Source: Bremerella cremea
GTDB lineage: Bacteria; Planctomycetota; Planctomycetia; Pirellulales; Pirellulaceae
Direction of reading: 5' to 3'
Assembly: GCF_003335505.1 (NCBI RefSeq)
Contig: NZ_QPEX01000024.1
Span: 124,001 to 188,000, forward strand
Length of the DNA: 64,000 nucleotides
In this document: piece by piece, positions 9,041 to 19,970 of the stretch
How the letters are laid out: each line of letters opens with the position of its first letter
Numbering within the stretch: position 1 is the first letter of the stretch
Position numbers and translations under genes: made by a program
Notes under the pieces: generated by a model
What the model was told of the DNA's origin: nothing
Databases searched by the model: none
The model's input: only the letters and a program-made list of their open reading frames with translations

Positions 9041-10420
9041 ATGCGTTGGCTTTACCTAGGACTGATTTGCTTCTGCGCAGCCAGTTGCGTAGCAAAAGCA
9101 GCCGAGCGACCAAATGTGCTGTTTATCGCGGTTGACGACCTTCGCCCAGAAATTGGCTGCTACGGAATGCCGCATATCTATTCCCCCAACATCGACAGAT
9201 TGGCGGCGGAGGGAACGGTCTTCGAAAAAGCCTATTGCATGGTCCCTACCTGTGGTGCATCAAGGGCCGCACTTATGACTAGCATTCGCCCTCATCGCAC
9301 TCGTTTCATCAACCATTTGACCTGGGCAGAGAAAGACGCACCGGGGATTACTACGCTCAATACCCACTTCAAAGAGAACGGCTATACCACCATTTCGAAC
9401 GGGAAAATCTTCCATCACCCTACCGACAGTGAAGAGGGCTGGTCGCAGCCGGCATGGCGGCCAAAGGGTCCGACCTACAAACTCGAAGCAAGCCTTGCCG
9501 CCGCTAAGACGACTCCCAAGAAACGTGGCCCCGCTTACGAATCGGCTGATGCTGACGACGACTTTTACAACGATGGAAAAATAGCGAACAAAACGATCCA
9601 AGATCTTCGTCGTTTAAAACAGGAAGGTCAGCCGTTCTTTCTGGCAGTCGGCTTTTTCAAACCTCACCTTCCGTTTGTCGCCCCACAGAAATACTGGGAC
9701 CTCTACGATCATGAAACGATCCAGCTCCCAGAAACGTATCATCGCCCCGAAAACGTCCCGGATGCTGCAATTCACAACTCTGGCGAACTGCGTGCCTACG
9801 CAGGCATTCCGGCCAAGGGACCGGTTAGCGAAGAAACGGCTCGAAACATGATTCACGGCTACTATGCTTGTGTCAGCTATACCGACGCCAATATTGGGAA
9901 GGTGCTGGATGAACTCACGCGACTCGAACTTGCCGATGACACCATTGTGGTGCTATGGGGAGATCACGGCTGGAACCTGGGCGAACATACGTTGTGGTGT
10001 AAACACTCCTGCTTTGAAACGTCGATGCACGCTCCGCTTATTGTGAAAGTACCTGGCAAGTATGCTGGCCAAAAGACAGCGGCTCTTACTGAGTTCATCG
10101 ACGTCTATCCTTCGCTGTGCGAGCTTTGCGGCTTAGAGACTCCCGAGCATTGCCAAGGGCAAAGCTTCGTCCCACTGTTAAAGGATCCGACTGCTCCTGG
10201 CAAGCCATTCGCGATTGGAAGATTCCAAGCAGGCGATACCATTCGCACCGAGAACTTCCGCTATACCGAATATTCGAATCCTAAAAGCGAGGTCCATGCC
10301 ACCATGCTTTACGACCATCAGCAAGATCCCGCTGAAGACAAAAATGTTGTCAAACAACCAACCTTAAAAAAAGACGTAGAACAGCTCTCTAGCAACCTGC
10401 GGAAACATAAGGGCAAGTAA
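9041..10420 (+). CDS. Exported sulfatase, iduronate-2-sulfatase-like
   Basis: This 459-residue protein removes sulfate esters, probably from sulfated polysaccharides, outside the cytoplasm. A signal peptide covers about residues 1-20. RPNVLFIAVDDLRPEIGCYG carries the metal-binding aspartates, and the sulfatase signature CGASRAALMT starts at Cys71, which an anaerobic or aerobic formylglycine-generating enzyme would have to convert. WGDHGWNLGEH near residue 307 and WCKHSCFE resemble iduronate-2-sulfatases. Length is typical. Sulfatases of this type are abundant in marine planctomycetes. It stands alone, without a glycoside hydrolase next to it. Confidence 0.9.
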   Translation: MRWLYLGLICFCAASCVAKAAERPNVLFIAVDDLRPEIGCYGMPHIYSPNIDRLAAEGTVFEKAYCMVPTCGASRAALMTSIRPHRTRFINHLTWAEKDAPGITTLNTHFKENGYTTISNGKIFHHPTDSEEGWSQPAWRPKGPTYKLEASLAAAKTTPKKRGPAYESADADDDFYNDGKIANKTIQDLRRLKQEGQPFFLAVGFFKPHLPFVAPQKYWDLYDHETIQLPETYHRPENVPDAAIHNSGELRAYAGIPAKGPVSEETARNMIHGYYACVSYTDANIGKVLDELTRLELADDTIVVLWGDHGWNLGEHTLWCKHSCFETSMHAPLIVKVPGKYAGQKTAALTEFIDVYPSLCELCGLETPEHCQGQSFVPLLKDPTAPGKPFAIGRFQAGDTIRTENFRYTEYSNPKSEVHATMLYDHQQDPAEDKNVVKQPTLKKDVEQLSSNLRKHKGK

Positions 10421-10482
10421 CTTTTGGTCGCTGCAACGGCCAAAGTTTGCTCTAATTGCTGATCGATTCTTCAAAAAATGTT

Positions 10483-10515
10483 CGTGTTGTAACGGTTGTA
10501 ATGCGTTACAACACG
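10483..10515. promoter_or_regulatory. 12-bp perfect inverted repeat upstream of the PAS chemoreceptor
   Basis: CGTGTTGTAACG at 10483-10494 is followed after 9 bases by its exact reverse complement at 10504-10515. TTGTAA recurs within and near it. It lies 62 bases after the sulfatase stop and 130 bases before the chemoreceptor ATG, so it may be an operator of the latter or a terminator of the former. The missing U-tract favours a binding site. Confidence 0.5.
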
Positions 10516-10645
10516 CCACTTGGGTGGGATCTAGTTGTAATCCACACAAACTCAATGTGTTTTTGCAGCCAGCCGTTATTGCGCATTCTAAGCTTTCATA
10601 AGCAGCGCAATTTGCCCCCATTTTTTTGAATTCTCGTGAAGAACC

Positions 10646-12004
10646 ATGTTTGGATTTGCCCCCCCATCCTTTGCCTCGTTTTTTTCTTATTCACAAACTA
10701 GCCCAAAGCCGACCGAGCAAGATCAGCAGCAGGCAGCGATGCTTGCGGCGATCGACCGCTCGGCGTTGATCGTCGAGCTTGATCTTTCCGGCAAGGTGCT
10801 AACGGCCAACGATAATTTTCTGCATGCCTTTGGCTACACGCTCTCTGAACTCAAGGGGAAGCCCCATTGGATGCTTGTCGATGCAGCGTATGCCAACAGC
10901 GACGAGTACCGCCAGTTTTGGCAAGAGTTAAGATCTGGCGAGTTTCATACCGGCATCTTCCAGCGAGTCGCTAAGGATGGTTCTGCCGTCCTGCTACAAG
11001 CCTCTTACAATCCGGTCTTCGATGAAGAGGGGAAGCCCACCAAGATTCTGAAAATTGCCACCGATATCAGTCATCAACTGGCTGAACGCGAGCAAGAGTC
11101 GCGATTGCGGAACATGATCGAGAATCTGCCGCTGAATATTATGTTTGCCGATCGCGATCTGATTATCCGGTACATCAACCCGAAGTCGTTACGGACTTTT
11201 CAAGAGATTCGTCATCTTTTGCCGGTTGCAATCGATCAGATCATTGGTTCCTCGATTGGCATTTTCCACAAAAACCCCAGCCATCAAGTCAGGGTGCTCA
11301 GCGACCCGCAAAACCTTCCTCTACAAACCCAATTTCAGCTTGGCGGCGAGACAATCGAATTGTGTGTTTGTGCCATTTACGATCCATCGGGCAACTACAT
11401 TGGGCCGATGGCCTCGTGGAATATCATCACGGAACAAACCAGAATCCGTGGCCAGGTTGGCTCGCTAGCCGATGTGGGGCACATGGTTGCCAATAGCGTT
11501 GGGGAGATGGCTTCCGCCATCGAAGAAATCAGCCACTCGATCTGTCGCAATGCCGAGCTGGCACGCGAAACAGACGAGGAAGTTGTTTCCGCCGGCACAT
11601 CTATTCGGCAACTCTCGGAGTGCAGCCAAGAGATCGATGGAATCGTGCTGGCCATTCGTGAATTGGCCGAACAAACGAACCTCTTGGCATTGAATGCCAC
11701 CATCGAAGCGGCCCGTGCCGGAGAAGCAGGCCGCAGCTTTGCCGTGGTTGCCTCGGAAGTGAAATCACTCGCAACAAGCACTTCCACGGCCACCAAGGAT
11801 ATCGCGGAGCGTGTGTCGCGCATCCGACACAACATCGAGTCGGTTGTCTCGGCCAACGATCACATCACCACCAGCGTTGCGGAAGTGAATTTAAACACCA
11901 ATACGGTCGCTTCCGCAATTGAAGAACAAGGCACCATCGTCCACGGCATGAAATCAACCGCCGATCATTTGGTTCAACTGGCGGAAGAACTCAAGAAGCT
12001 CTAA
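10646..12004 (+). CDS. Soluble PAS-domain methyl-accepting chemotaxis protein
   Basis: This 452-residue protein has no transmembrane segment. Residues about 30-150 form a first PAS domain ([19 protein letters not shown], then [14 protein letters not shown]) and about 155-270 a second ([17 protein letters not shown]). The C-terminal half is a coiled coil with the receptor signalling tip [34 protein letters not shown]. Such cytoplasmic receptors sense internal cues through PAS cofactors and control a CheA kinase. No cheA or cheW lies in the window, but a cheB gene is at 34.3 kb. The start ATG at 10646 lies 130 bases after a strong inverted repeat. Confidence 0.88.
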   Translation: MFGFAPPSFASFFSYSQTSPKPTEQDQQQAAMLAAIDRSALIVELDLSGKVLTANDNFLHAFGYTLSELKGKPHWMLVDAAYANSDEYRQFWQELRSGEFHTGIFQRVAKDGSAVLLQASYNPVFDEEGKPTKILKIATDISHQLAEREQESRLRNMIENLPLNIMFADRDLIIRYINPKSLRTFQEIRHLLPVAIDQIIGSSIGIFHKNPSHQVRVLSDPQNLPLQTQFQLGGETIELCVCAIYDPSGNYIGPMASWNIITEQTRIRGQVGSLADVGHMVANSVGEMASAIEEISHSICRNAELARETDEEVVSAGTSIRQLSECSQEIDGIVLAIRELAEQTNLLALNATIEAARAGEAGRSFAVVASEVKSLATSTSTATKDIAERVSRIRHNIESVVSANDHITTSVAEVNLNTNTVASAIEEQGTIVHGMKSTADHLVQLAEELKKL

Positions 12005-12147
12005 ACGCCCGCACCTGGCCACATCATGTCACCAGTTGAGGACGCCATGGAGTAGAATGGATTGCGAACAATAAAGCACTGCGATTCCGCATGCAGAGAT
12101 CAATAAGTTCGTAATCCATTCACTTCTTCGAGCAAGACTCCCACAAC

Positions 12148-12507
12148 ATGGCAAAGTGCGACGAAGGCTATCTGTGCGACGTTTGCGGCCAACCGGTCGA
12201 GCGGCTGTTTGAAAGCGATCTTTATCTGCGGTACGTAATCGGCATGCTCGATCCCGAGGTACTGCATACCACCCCAGAACGCCATACAAAGTGCAACCCG
12301 GCCTTGGCTCAGTTCATCGTGCACGAGAAGTTTACGCCCGTCGAGTGTGTCGGTGACTTCGATAAGCGAAATCTCGATGCGGCGTTCGTCCATCAGCGCG
12401 AACAGCTCGTCACACGCGGCTACGAACGCTTGCGTGAACTGGCACGACTTGATCTGCCAATTGTTGACTACCCGCTGCCAGAATTTCGTGGCAAATTCGC
12501 CAGGTAA
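12148..12507 (+). CDS. Conserved small cysteine-containing protein, function unknown
   Basis: The 119-residue protein starts MAKCDEGYLCDVCGQPVE, giving cysteines at 4, 10 and 13 that could bind metal. Later it has KCNPALAQFIV and a Cys in VECVGDFDKRNLD. No signal peptide or hydrophobic segment is seen, so it should be cytoplasmic. It ends 7 bases before the convergent ROK gene. I do not recognise a named family; it looks like one of the conserved planctomycete hypotheticals. The coding call rests on length, amino-acid composition and neighbour spacing. Confidence 0.6.
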   Translation: MAKCDEGYLCDVCGQPVERLFESDLYLRYVIGMLDPEVLHTTPERHTKCNPALAQFIVHEKFTPVECVGDFDKRNLDAAFVHQREQLVTRGYERLRELARLDLPIVDYPLPEFRGKFAR

Positions 12508-12514
12508 AGCTTTG

Positions 12515-13477
12515 TTAGTGTGTCAGCGACTGCTTCGCCAACAATAAAGCGCCTCGCACAACCACCGCTTCGCCGAGGGCTGCCGGCACAATCTGGTAGC
12601 TATTAGTCAGCGGAGGAAACACGAATTCCGCCACATGCCGCTTAAGCGGCGTCAGAAAGAGTTCTTCCGGCATCATCGCCACGCCACCACCGATGACGAC
12701 CACTTCCGGCGCCATGAACGTGATGGCCTGAGCGATTGCCCAGCCCAACGTTTCAACCGCATCGGCCAGCACCGTCCGGCACATGCTGCTGCCTGCCTGG
12801 GCTGCTTCGACAATGTCGCGTGTGGTCAACTGGCTGAAATCCCCCTCGCAACGATCGAGCAAGCTGCGATACTCGTCGTCGTGATCTTCTTCATCCAGGT
12901 TCTTAAGCCAATCCTTCAGTCGCTGGGCAATGCCAAACCCGCTCGATTCGGCCTCGACCGTTTCATCCGCTTCTTTGTAGCCGACGCCAGGCCGCAGGTG
13001 GCCAATTTCGGCGAAAGCCGGACGCGAGGTTCCCAGCAGTTGGCCATCCACCACATAGCCACCACCGATTCCACTGCCAACAGTCACGTAGAAGGTACTT
13101 TGATGCCCTTTTCCTGCCCCCATCGTCGCTTCCGCAAAAGCGGCCGTGTCGCAGTCGTTACGAATGGTGGTCGGCAAGCCGAAGCGATCGCGACACCAAT
13201 GAGCGAGCGGAAACTGATCCCAACCTTCGACTTGGTGACTCGTCGTGATGATACCCGTCTTGGCATCAAGGGGCCCCCCAAAGCCAACGCCCATCGCATC
13301 GGCGGAATGCTCCGCTAAAAGCGAATGAACTAAAGCTTCTAACTGTTCGCGGATTCCAGCCGCCCCGTCTGCGGGAACAATGCTCTCACGGAGGCTACAA
13401 ATTGGCTCTAACGTTTCTGCATCCGCTAAAGCAACTTGTAGCTTTGTGCCACCGATTTCGACACCAATCACTTTCAT
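12515..13477 (-). CDS. ROK-family sugar kinase
   Basis: The 320-residue protein has the ATP-binding opening GVEIGGTKLQVAL, the GVGFGGPLD and TIRNDCDTAAFAEA motifs and the VTVGSGIGGGYV loop of ROK kinases such as glucokinase and N-acetylmannosamine kinase. The catalytic Asp is in the NDCDTA context. The zinc site usual in ROK proteins (CxCGxxGC) is absent: after EIGHLRP the segment carries no cysteine. Its ATG overlaps the stop of the upstream GmhA-like gene by one base, so the two are translated together, and a shared role in a sugar-phosphate pathway is likely. The substrate is unknown. Confidence 0.85.
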   Translation of the reverse strand: MKVIGVEIGGTKLQVALADAETLEPICSLRESIVPADGAAGIREQLEALVHSLLAEHSADAMGVGFGGPLDAKTGIITTSHQVEGWDQFPLAHWCRDRFGLPTTIRNDCDTAAFAEATMGAGKGHQSTFYVTVGSGIGGGYVVDGQLLGTSRPAFAEIGHLRPGVGYKEADETVEAESSGFGIAQRLKDWLKNLDEEDHDDEYRSLLDRCEGDFSQLTTRDIVEAAQAGSSMCRTVLADAVETLGWAIAQAITFMAPEVVVIGGGVAMMPEELFLTPLKRHVAEFVFPPLTNSYQIVPAALGEAVVVRGALLLAKQSLTH

Positions 13478-14082
13478 TAGGCGTGGCGTCCTTCGCTGTT
13501 AATCCGCGCAAACACATCGTTCAACACCCAGTGAAAGATGGCCAGGTGAATGCTTTCGACCATCCCCATGTCATCCAGCGGAACATGGAAGCTGTGCTGG
13601 GCCATGTCGCGCAGCTTGCCACCGCCGTAGCCGGTGAGACCAAGGGTTTTCAGGCCGTGCCGGTTCGACCAATCGACTGCCTTCAAGATGTTCTCGCTGT
13701 TACCGCTGCCACTGATCGCCAGCAGCACGTCCCCTTCCTGTCCGTAGTTCATTAACTGCTGCAGGAAGATCTGGTCGTAACCAACATCATTGCCAACCGC
13801 CATGATCCAACCAACGTTGTCGGTCAGGCTCAGCACTTTCAAACGGCGGAGCGATTCGTCGCCGAGGTCTTTTTCGTGGAGTGAACTTTTCCCCAGGTCT
13901 TCCGCCATATGACTGGCATTACAGCCGCTGCCGCCGTTGCCAATGATGTAGACAAAGTTGCCACTCTCGTACGCGTCATAGATCAGATCAGCCCATTTCT
14001 GGACTTGGGCATGGTCCAGCTTATCGAGTTCAGCCTTGAAGCGATCGATATACGAGGCAATGTCGAGCGAAGCTCCGAGCAT
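13477..14082 (-). CDS. SIS-domain protein, GmhA-like phosphoheptose isomerase
   Basis: The 201-residue protein is a single SIS domain. NGGSGCNASHMAEDL, VGNDVGYDQIF, LLAISGSGNSENILKA and ESIHLAIFHWV align with sedoheptulose 7-phosphate isomerase GmhA, including the glutamate and histidine positions used in catalysis. GmhA makes D-glycero-D-manno-heptose 7-phosphate for lipopolysaccharide or glycoprotein heptose. The length is right for the family. It overlaps the following ROK kinase gene by one base. Other sugar isomerases with SIS domains remain possible, so I leave the symbol blank. Confidence 0.8.
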   Translation of the reverse strand: MLGASLDIASYIDRFKAELDKLDHAQVQKWADLIYDAYESGNFVYIIGNGGSGCNASHMAEDLGKSSLHEKDLGDESLRRLKVLSLTDNVGWIMAVGNDVGYDQIFLQQLMNYGQEGDVLLAISGSGNSENILKAVDWSNRHGLKTLGLTGYGGGKLRDMAQHSFHVPLDDMGMVESIHLAIFHWVLNDVFARINSEGRHA

Positions 14083-14094
14083 GATTGTTCGTCC

Positions 14095-15417
14095 TTAGTC
14101 GTTTAATGCTTCCGAATGGGGGTGATACAAAATAGCGACCGGAAGCATGATTAACATGGTAAATCCGAATAGATAGCACCGGGGTAGATCACCTCCCCAG
14201 ATAAGTATCCAATCGAAAGCGGAGTACAAGAGGCCAGAAAGAAAGATCGCCAGCCAGTTGGCGCGCGACATCTCGGCAATGACCTGTCCCTTTTGATCTT
14301 CGGGGGCTTTGGCTTGAAGATAAACTTGAATCGGAACAGAGAACATGCCGGTGAAAATACCCAATAAAATGAGTACCGGCAAGCTACCCCACAGCCCAAG
14401 CATGTGCCCATGATTGCTCCCAGGCGTGGCCATCAGCCCCAAGCAGAACAAGATTCCCCAGGCACCAATTTGCACCAAGCGAAATTCAATCTTGCCACTG
14501 GAAAGCACCCCGGCCAACATGCAACCAATGCCAATGCCCAGCCCAATCGCTCCGCCGAGCCAACTGGTTTGAGCATCGGAGAGCTCGAGTTGCACTTTCC
14601 CTAGCGAGTTCACACCTTGCTGCACAATTCCCGCACACAGCCAGAACATGCACGACGCCAAGAGCGCCTTTAAGATCGAGTGATCTTGCATGAACAGGTG
14701 CAGCGTCTTCTTCGGAATTCCAAACGACTGCAATGTGAACTTGGCCTTGGGGGTTGCCGGAGGTGTGCGGCGGATAGCTATCGACGTAAGTGTGCCGACA
14801 ATGGCCACCCCCACGCAAACCAACGAAGCCATCCATAGATGGCCTGGCAGCCAGTCGCTCAGAAAACCGGCCAATACCGTTCCGAAAATGATTGCCAGAA
14901 AGGTCGTCATCAGGAATACGCCGTTGACTTTGGGTAAGTCACGACCATGAAACAACTCTGGCAGAATACCATACTTGGCTGGTGCAAAGAGCGTACTTTG
15001 AAAGCCCATAAACGCCAGCACGGCCAACAGACCCGCCATACCAAATTGGTCGTACCAGAAGAAAGCAACGACACCTAGCGCCATCGCGATAATCTCCATC
15101 ACCTTCGAGATGATGATGATATGCGTCTTGCTGAACTTGTCTGCCAGAAAACCGGTTGGCCCTGCAAACAAGACGAAGGGAGCAGCAAACACTACCATGG
15201 CCAGGCCTTGATAGTCGACGGCGTCTTTGTCCTGCAGAGCTTGATTCACCGCAACTAACAACAGCAGTTGTTTAAAGATATTGTCGTTGAAAGCCCCGAA
15301 GAACTGGGTAGACGTACTCGCCCAGAACGAGGAATCCCCGCTGAGATGGTTCGGTATCGATTCGGAAACAAGAGCCGTTTCCTGGGGCGATTCGTACGGA
15401 TTGGTTTTCGCGTCCAT
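14095..15417 (-). CDS. MFS transporter, lysophospholipid transporter (LplT)-like
   Basis: The 440-residue protein has about 12 hydrophobic segments. FFGAFNDNIFKQLLLL near the first helix and GPTGFLADKFSK after the second are typical of the LplT/Aas-type MFS branch that flips lysophospholipids. It ends 12 bases before the SIS gene on the same strand. The ATG at 15415-15417 (MDAKTNPYESPQE) lies downstream of a terminator hairpin at 15470-15496, so more upstream starts are less likely. No acyltransferase domain is fused, unlike the bifunctional Aas-type fusions. Substrate assignment is by family only. Confidence 0.78.
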   Translation of the reverse strand: MDAKTNPYESPQETALVSESIPNHLSGDSSFWASTSTQFFGAFNDNIFKQLLLLVAVNQALQDKDAVDYQGLAMVVFAAPFVLFAGPTGFLADKFSKTHIIIISKVMEIIAMALGVVAFFWYDQFGMAGLLAVLAFMGFQSTLFAPAKYGILPELFHGRDLPKVNGVFLMTTFLAIIFGTVLAGFLSDWLPGHLWMASLVCVGVAIVGTLTSIAIRRTPPATPKAKFTLQSFGIPKKTLHLFMQDHSILKALLASCMFWLCAGIVQQGVNSLGKVQLELSDAQTSWLGGAIGLGIGIGCMLAGVLSSGKIEFRLVQIGAWGILFCLGLMATPGSNHGHMLGLWGSLPVLILLGIFTGMFSVPIQVYLQAKAPEDQKGQVIAEMSRANWLAIFLSGLLYSAFDWILIWGGDLPRCYLFGFTMLIMLPVAILYHPHSEALND

Positions 15418-15469
15418 GGGGGCATTATCAACTTTTGCAGGAAGTGATCCTAGGCGAGTGCGCATAGAA

Positions 15470-15496
15470 AACGCGGTCAAACTGGCTGACCGCGTT
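15470..15496 (-). terminator. Intrinsic terminator of thiC
   Basis: TGACCGCGTT (15487-15496) and AACGCGGTCA (15470-15479) form a perfect 10-bp stem with a 7-base loop. Read on the minus strand it is followed by TTTTC, so it ends transcription coming from thiC. A second G+C-rich hairpin at 15535-15554 (CCCCTCC/GGAGGGG) lies between it and the thiC stop. Confidence 0.75.
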
Positions 15497-15572
15497 ATAT
15501 TTTCTGAAAAGTTATCTGCCGAGCGATAATCCCTCCCCTCCGCAACGGGAGGGGAAAGCAGAGCTAAATCCC

Positions 15573-16925
<1,353 letters not shown>

Positions 16926-17082
16926 TCAGGCCGCCGGCCTGTTTCGCGTAGCGCGGCGCGTGTGCGTAACCGCTGGATTATCAAAGCCTTTCGCTTCTCG
17001 GTTCATCGTATCGCGTCCCCCCTGCATGTCAATCTGGCATCTGGGCAAACCTTAGTGGTAAAGGGACGTTTTCGGCCCAAAA

Positions 17083-18438
17083 TCAAAGGGTTTTCAGATA
17101 CTCCAACACAACGTCTTTTTCCTCTTCGCTGAGCGAGTTAGGAAAGTCGTGTCCAGCAGCACTCTTGCCGAATCGAGACGTGTCGAAGACCTCGCGTTTG
17201 TCGATCGCCGGGAGCCCCACCGGAATCTCCGACAATTCTGTCACGGTGATCCCCATTTTCTGATGGTCGTATTGTTTACCAGCCCACTGCCAAATCTGAG
17301 GACGCTGCTCTGGGTGCAACACGTGCCACAGCGTTGGGACCGAACCATTGTGAAAATAGGGAGCCGTGGCCCAAACGCCATCCAGCGGCGGGGCAACGTA
17401 GCCTGCCGGATCGGCAATCAGGCCGGCTTTCTCGCCATACTCGTTGAACCAGCTTTTGCCATAGACTTCGCGATGCTCTGGCGAGAGGGCATCGAGCCGG
17501 GCACGATCGGTCTTAATTTCATCTATCGCAACCATTCGCTGCGGATAAGTGGCGTTTTCGCCGTAGGTTCCGTGACATTCACTACAGTGCTTGTTAAAAA
17601 CAATCCGGCCCGCTTCTGCTTTTTGTGGGTCAATCTGGCCAGAATACTTTGGCGACTCCAGAGAATTTAAATAGGCGTAGATATCGCGGAAGTCGTCTTC
17701 TCGCTCGCGAAACGACTTAGCGCCATTTTCGCGAACCATCGTAAATTGCAATAAAGCACGATGCCCTTTCGGGGCAAATCCATCGATGTAGAGGTTATCT
17801 TTCCGCGAGAAATGCCACCATGGAGGTGGTTCCATATCGTGGTGCAGCATCCGCGGAAATCGAGCCCCTGGCACGAAGTTGAGATCGGCATCGCGTAACG
17901 AAATCAACGCCACTCCAAAGTTCACGGCATTGGTCGTTCCTTTGTTTTCGCCCAGCGGAAAAACCAACGAACTGTAATCGGTAGCGACCATTTTCTTACC
18001 CAACAAGGCTTTCGTCAGGCGAATATCGTCGGTGATCCCGGCAAAGTCGAAGCGGTTGTTCGGTAAACCAGGCAGCGGCTTCCCATCGATCTCTCCACCG
18101 TGGCACGAGAAACAATTAAGGGTCCAATTCCCTTTTTTATCGACCACATATTGCAGCGGCTTGGTGGGGGCTTCCGGGCGTCCGGTCAGCCCATAGCGAT
18201 CGAAGGCCATCTGGCGACGCTCGTCCGGCGTGCTCTTTTCGGCCTGACTACGGAGCGGTTCAGGCCAAATTCGCCAGACGTTGTCGAAGGTTTCCTGATC
18301 GAAATAGGGGGGTAGATAGGTTGTGTTGATCAGATGATCGTAGCCAGCGGCCGGATCAGGTTCGCCGGCATGGCAAGCACTCGCCACACTCAACAGACAA
18401 AGCAGGCCACATATCCAAACAGTAGTTCGCCGTATCAT
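17083..18438 (-). CDS. Secreted dihaem c-type cytochrome
   Basis: The 451-residue protein has a signal peptide (about residues 1-24) and two CxxCH haem c motifs, CFSCH near residue 110 and CSECH near residue 285. Each is followed by a cytochrome c-like segment, and the C-terminal part contains PPLDGVWATAPYFHNGSVPTLW, typical of the di-haem peroxidase/thiol oxidase-like family (PF06537-type and relatives). It should act in the periplasm or paryphoplasm in electron transfer. The ATG at 18436-18438 directly begins the signal peptide; a GTG 24 bases upstream is possible. Its partner is not visible nearby. Confidence 0.82.
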   Translation of the reverse strand: MIRRTTVWICGLLCLLSVASACHAGEPDPAAGYDHLINTTYLPPYFDQETFDNVWRIWPEPLRSQAEKSTPDERRQMAFDRYGLTGRPEAPTKPLQYVVDKKGNWTLNCFSCHGGEIDGKPLPGLPNNRFDFAGITDDIRLTKALLGKKMVATDYSSLVFPLGENKGTTNAVNFGVALISLRDADLNFVPGARFPRMLHHDMEPPPWWHFSRKDNLYIDGFAPKGHRALLQFTMVRENGAKSFREREDDFRDIYAYLNSLESPKYSGQIDPQKAEAGRIVFNKHCSECHGTYGENATYPQRMVAIDEIKTDRARLDALSPEHREVYGKSWFNEYGEKAGLIADPAGYVAPPLDGVWATAPYFHNGSVPTLWHVLHPEQRPQIWQWAGKQYDHQKMGITVTELSEIPVGLPAIDKREVFDTSRFGKSAAGHDFPNSLSEEEKDVVLEYLKTL

Positions 18439-18633
18439 GGGCTCTCGTACGCTTATCACCAACCAGGGAATTCGAGTGCGACTTTACTTTTTTGAACCGC
18501 GTTCAAGCAGATATCGCAACCGCGACCTCGATTATAGGAAATCGAGGGAACTCTCGGCCATATAAAAGCCCAACCCACTTGTCAGCTATCACCTGGCCAA
18601 GCAAATTACAGGGCAACCGAGTGGGAGCAAGGA

Positions 18634-19887
18634 TTGAACAATATCGCAGCCAACAACCGAACTGACGTGGCCATTGTGGGGGGAGGCGCCGCTGGCCTGC
18701 TGGCAGCCATCTGGGCGGCTCGTACGAACCCGCAACGACGTATCGTGATTCTCGACGGTGCCAAACGCATTGGGGCCAAAATCTTGATCGCTGGCGGTGG
18801 TCGTTGCAATGTCACCAACGAAAAGATCACCCCACAAGACTATTGCGGCAGTTCGCCCAATGCCATTCGCAAGGTTCTCAATCGTTTTTCCCAACCACAA
18901 ACGGTCGAATTTTTCGCTCAGCTAGGGGTCAAGCTGAAAAAGGAACCAACCGGCAAGCTATTCCCAGTTTCCGACAAAGCCAAAACGGTCCTAGACGCCT
19001 TGCTGAGCGAGGTGCGCCGCCTGGGTGTTGAGATTGCCTTGGAACATCGTGTCGAGAACATCAAACCCGTCTCCGATGAATCTGGGGAATCGTCTTTCGA
19101 GATCACCGGCCCCTGGGGACACTTAGTTAGTCGCCAAACCGTTTTAGCAACCGGCGGCAAAAGCGTCCCCAAGACCGGCAGCGACGGGCACGGCTTCGAG
19201 CTGGCACGTCGATTAGGGCACCAATTAACCCCAATCATCTTGCCGGCGCTGGTTCCCCTTCAGCTTTCTAGTAGTGACCCACTAACCCAACTTGCTGGAA
19301 TTTCGCTGCCGGCCAAGCTGGAACTGGCCGAGACCAGCGGCAAAAGCCTGGAAAAGGTTCAGGGAGACTTACTGCTAACCCACAAAGGACTCTCTGGCCC
19401 GGCCGTGCTCGACATGAGCCGCCACTGGCTAACCGCCGCCGAGCAACGAGAAGTCCGGCTTTGTGCGAACTGGTTGCCGGACGTTCCAGCCGAGCAAATA
19501 CAAGCGGAGCTACTTTCGCTGGGCAAACGTTCTGTTCGCAACTATCTGCGGGAACGCTTGCCTGATCGGCTGGTCGACCATTTGCTTCTCTCGGCGTCCG
19601 TACCACCAGACCAAACAGGCGTCGACCTCACCAAGCCCCAGCGGAAAGCAATCGGCACCGCAGTGAGCGCTTACCCTTTAAACATCACCGGCACGCTAGG
19701 ATTTAAAGTGGCCGAGGTGACGGCCGGGGGCGTTCCCTTGTCACAAATCGACCTAAAGACGATGCAATCGCGTCTGGTCCCAGGGCTGTTCTTATGTGGC
19801 GAGGTCTGTGATGTCGACGGGCGTATTGGTGGCTTCAACTTCCAGTGGGCTTGGTCTAGCGGCTACGTCGTGGGGACATCGCTCTAG
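18634..19887 (+). CDS. YhiN/HI0933-family flavoprotein (NAD(P)/FAD-dependent oxidoreductase)
   Basis: The 417-residue protein begins with a dinucleotide-binding motif DVAIVGGGAAGLLAA and continues with KILIAGGGRCNVTN, the signature of the HI0933/YhiN (BaiN-like) family. Later blocks VLATGGKSVPKTGSDGHG and the C-terminal GGFNFQWAWSSGYVVG complete the FAD site. The start is a TTG at 18634 with GGGAG upstream. Members are widespread and mostly unassigned; some reduce steroid double bonds. It lies alone between two unrelated genes. Confidence 0.9.
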   Translation: MNNIAANNRTDVAIVGGGAAGLLAAIWAARTNPQRRIVILDGAKRIGAKILIAGGGRCNVTNEKITPQDYCGSSPNAIRKVLNRFSQPQTVEFFAQLGVKLKKEPTGKLFPVSDKAKTVLDALLSEVRRLGVEIALEHRVENIKPVSDESGESSFEITGPWGHLVSRQTVLATGGKSVPKTGSDGHGFELARRLGHQLTPIILPALVPLQLSSSDPLTQLAGISLPAKLELAETSGKSLEKVQGDLLLTHKGLSGPAVLDMSRHWLTAAEQREVRLCANWLPDVPAEQIQAELLSLGKRSVRNYLRERLPDRLVDHLLLSASVPPDQTGVDLTKPQRKAIGTAVSAYPLNITGTLGFKVAEVTAGGVPLSQIDLKTMQSRLVPGLFLCGEVCDVDGRIGGFNFQWAWSSGYVVGTSL

Positions 19888-19970
19888 AAATCGAGGTGCC
19901 GGTTTCTGCCTGACAATGCTAGAATAGGCTTCCTCCTACCTGGCTATCTCCTCACGAGGATTTCCTTTCC

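Noticed and set aside
12635..13318. Long plus-strand open frame opposite the ROK gene
   Set aside because: It is the complement of a clear ROK gene with no ribosome site and an Arg/His-rich translation.
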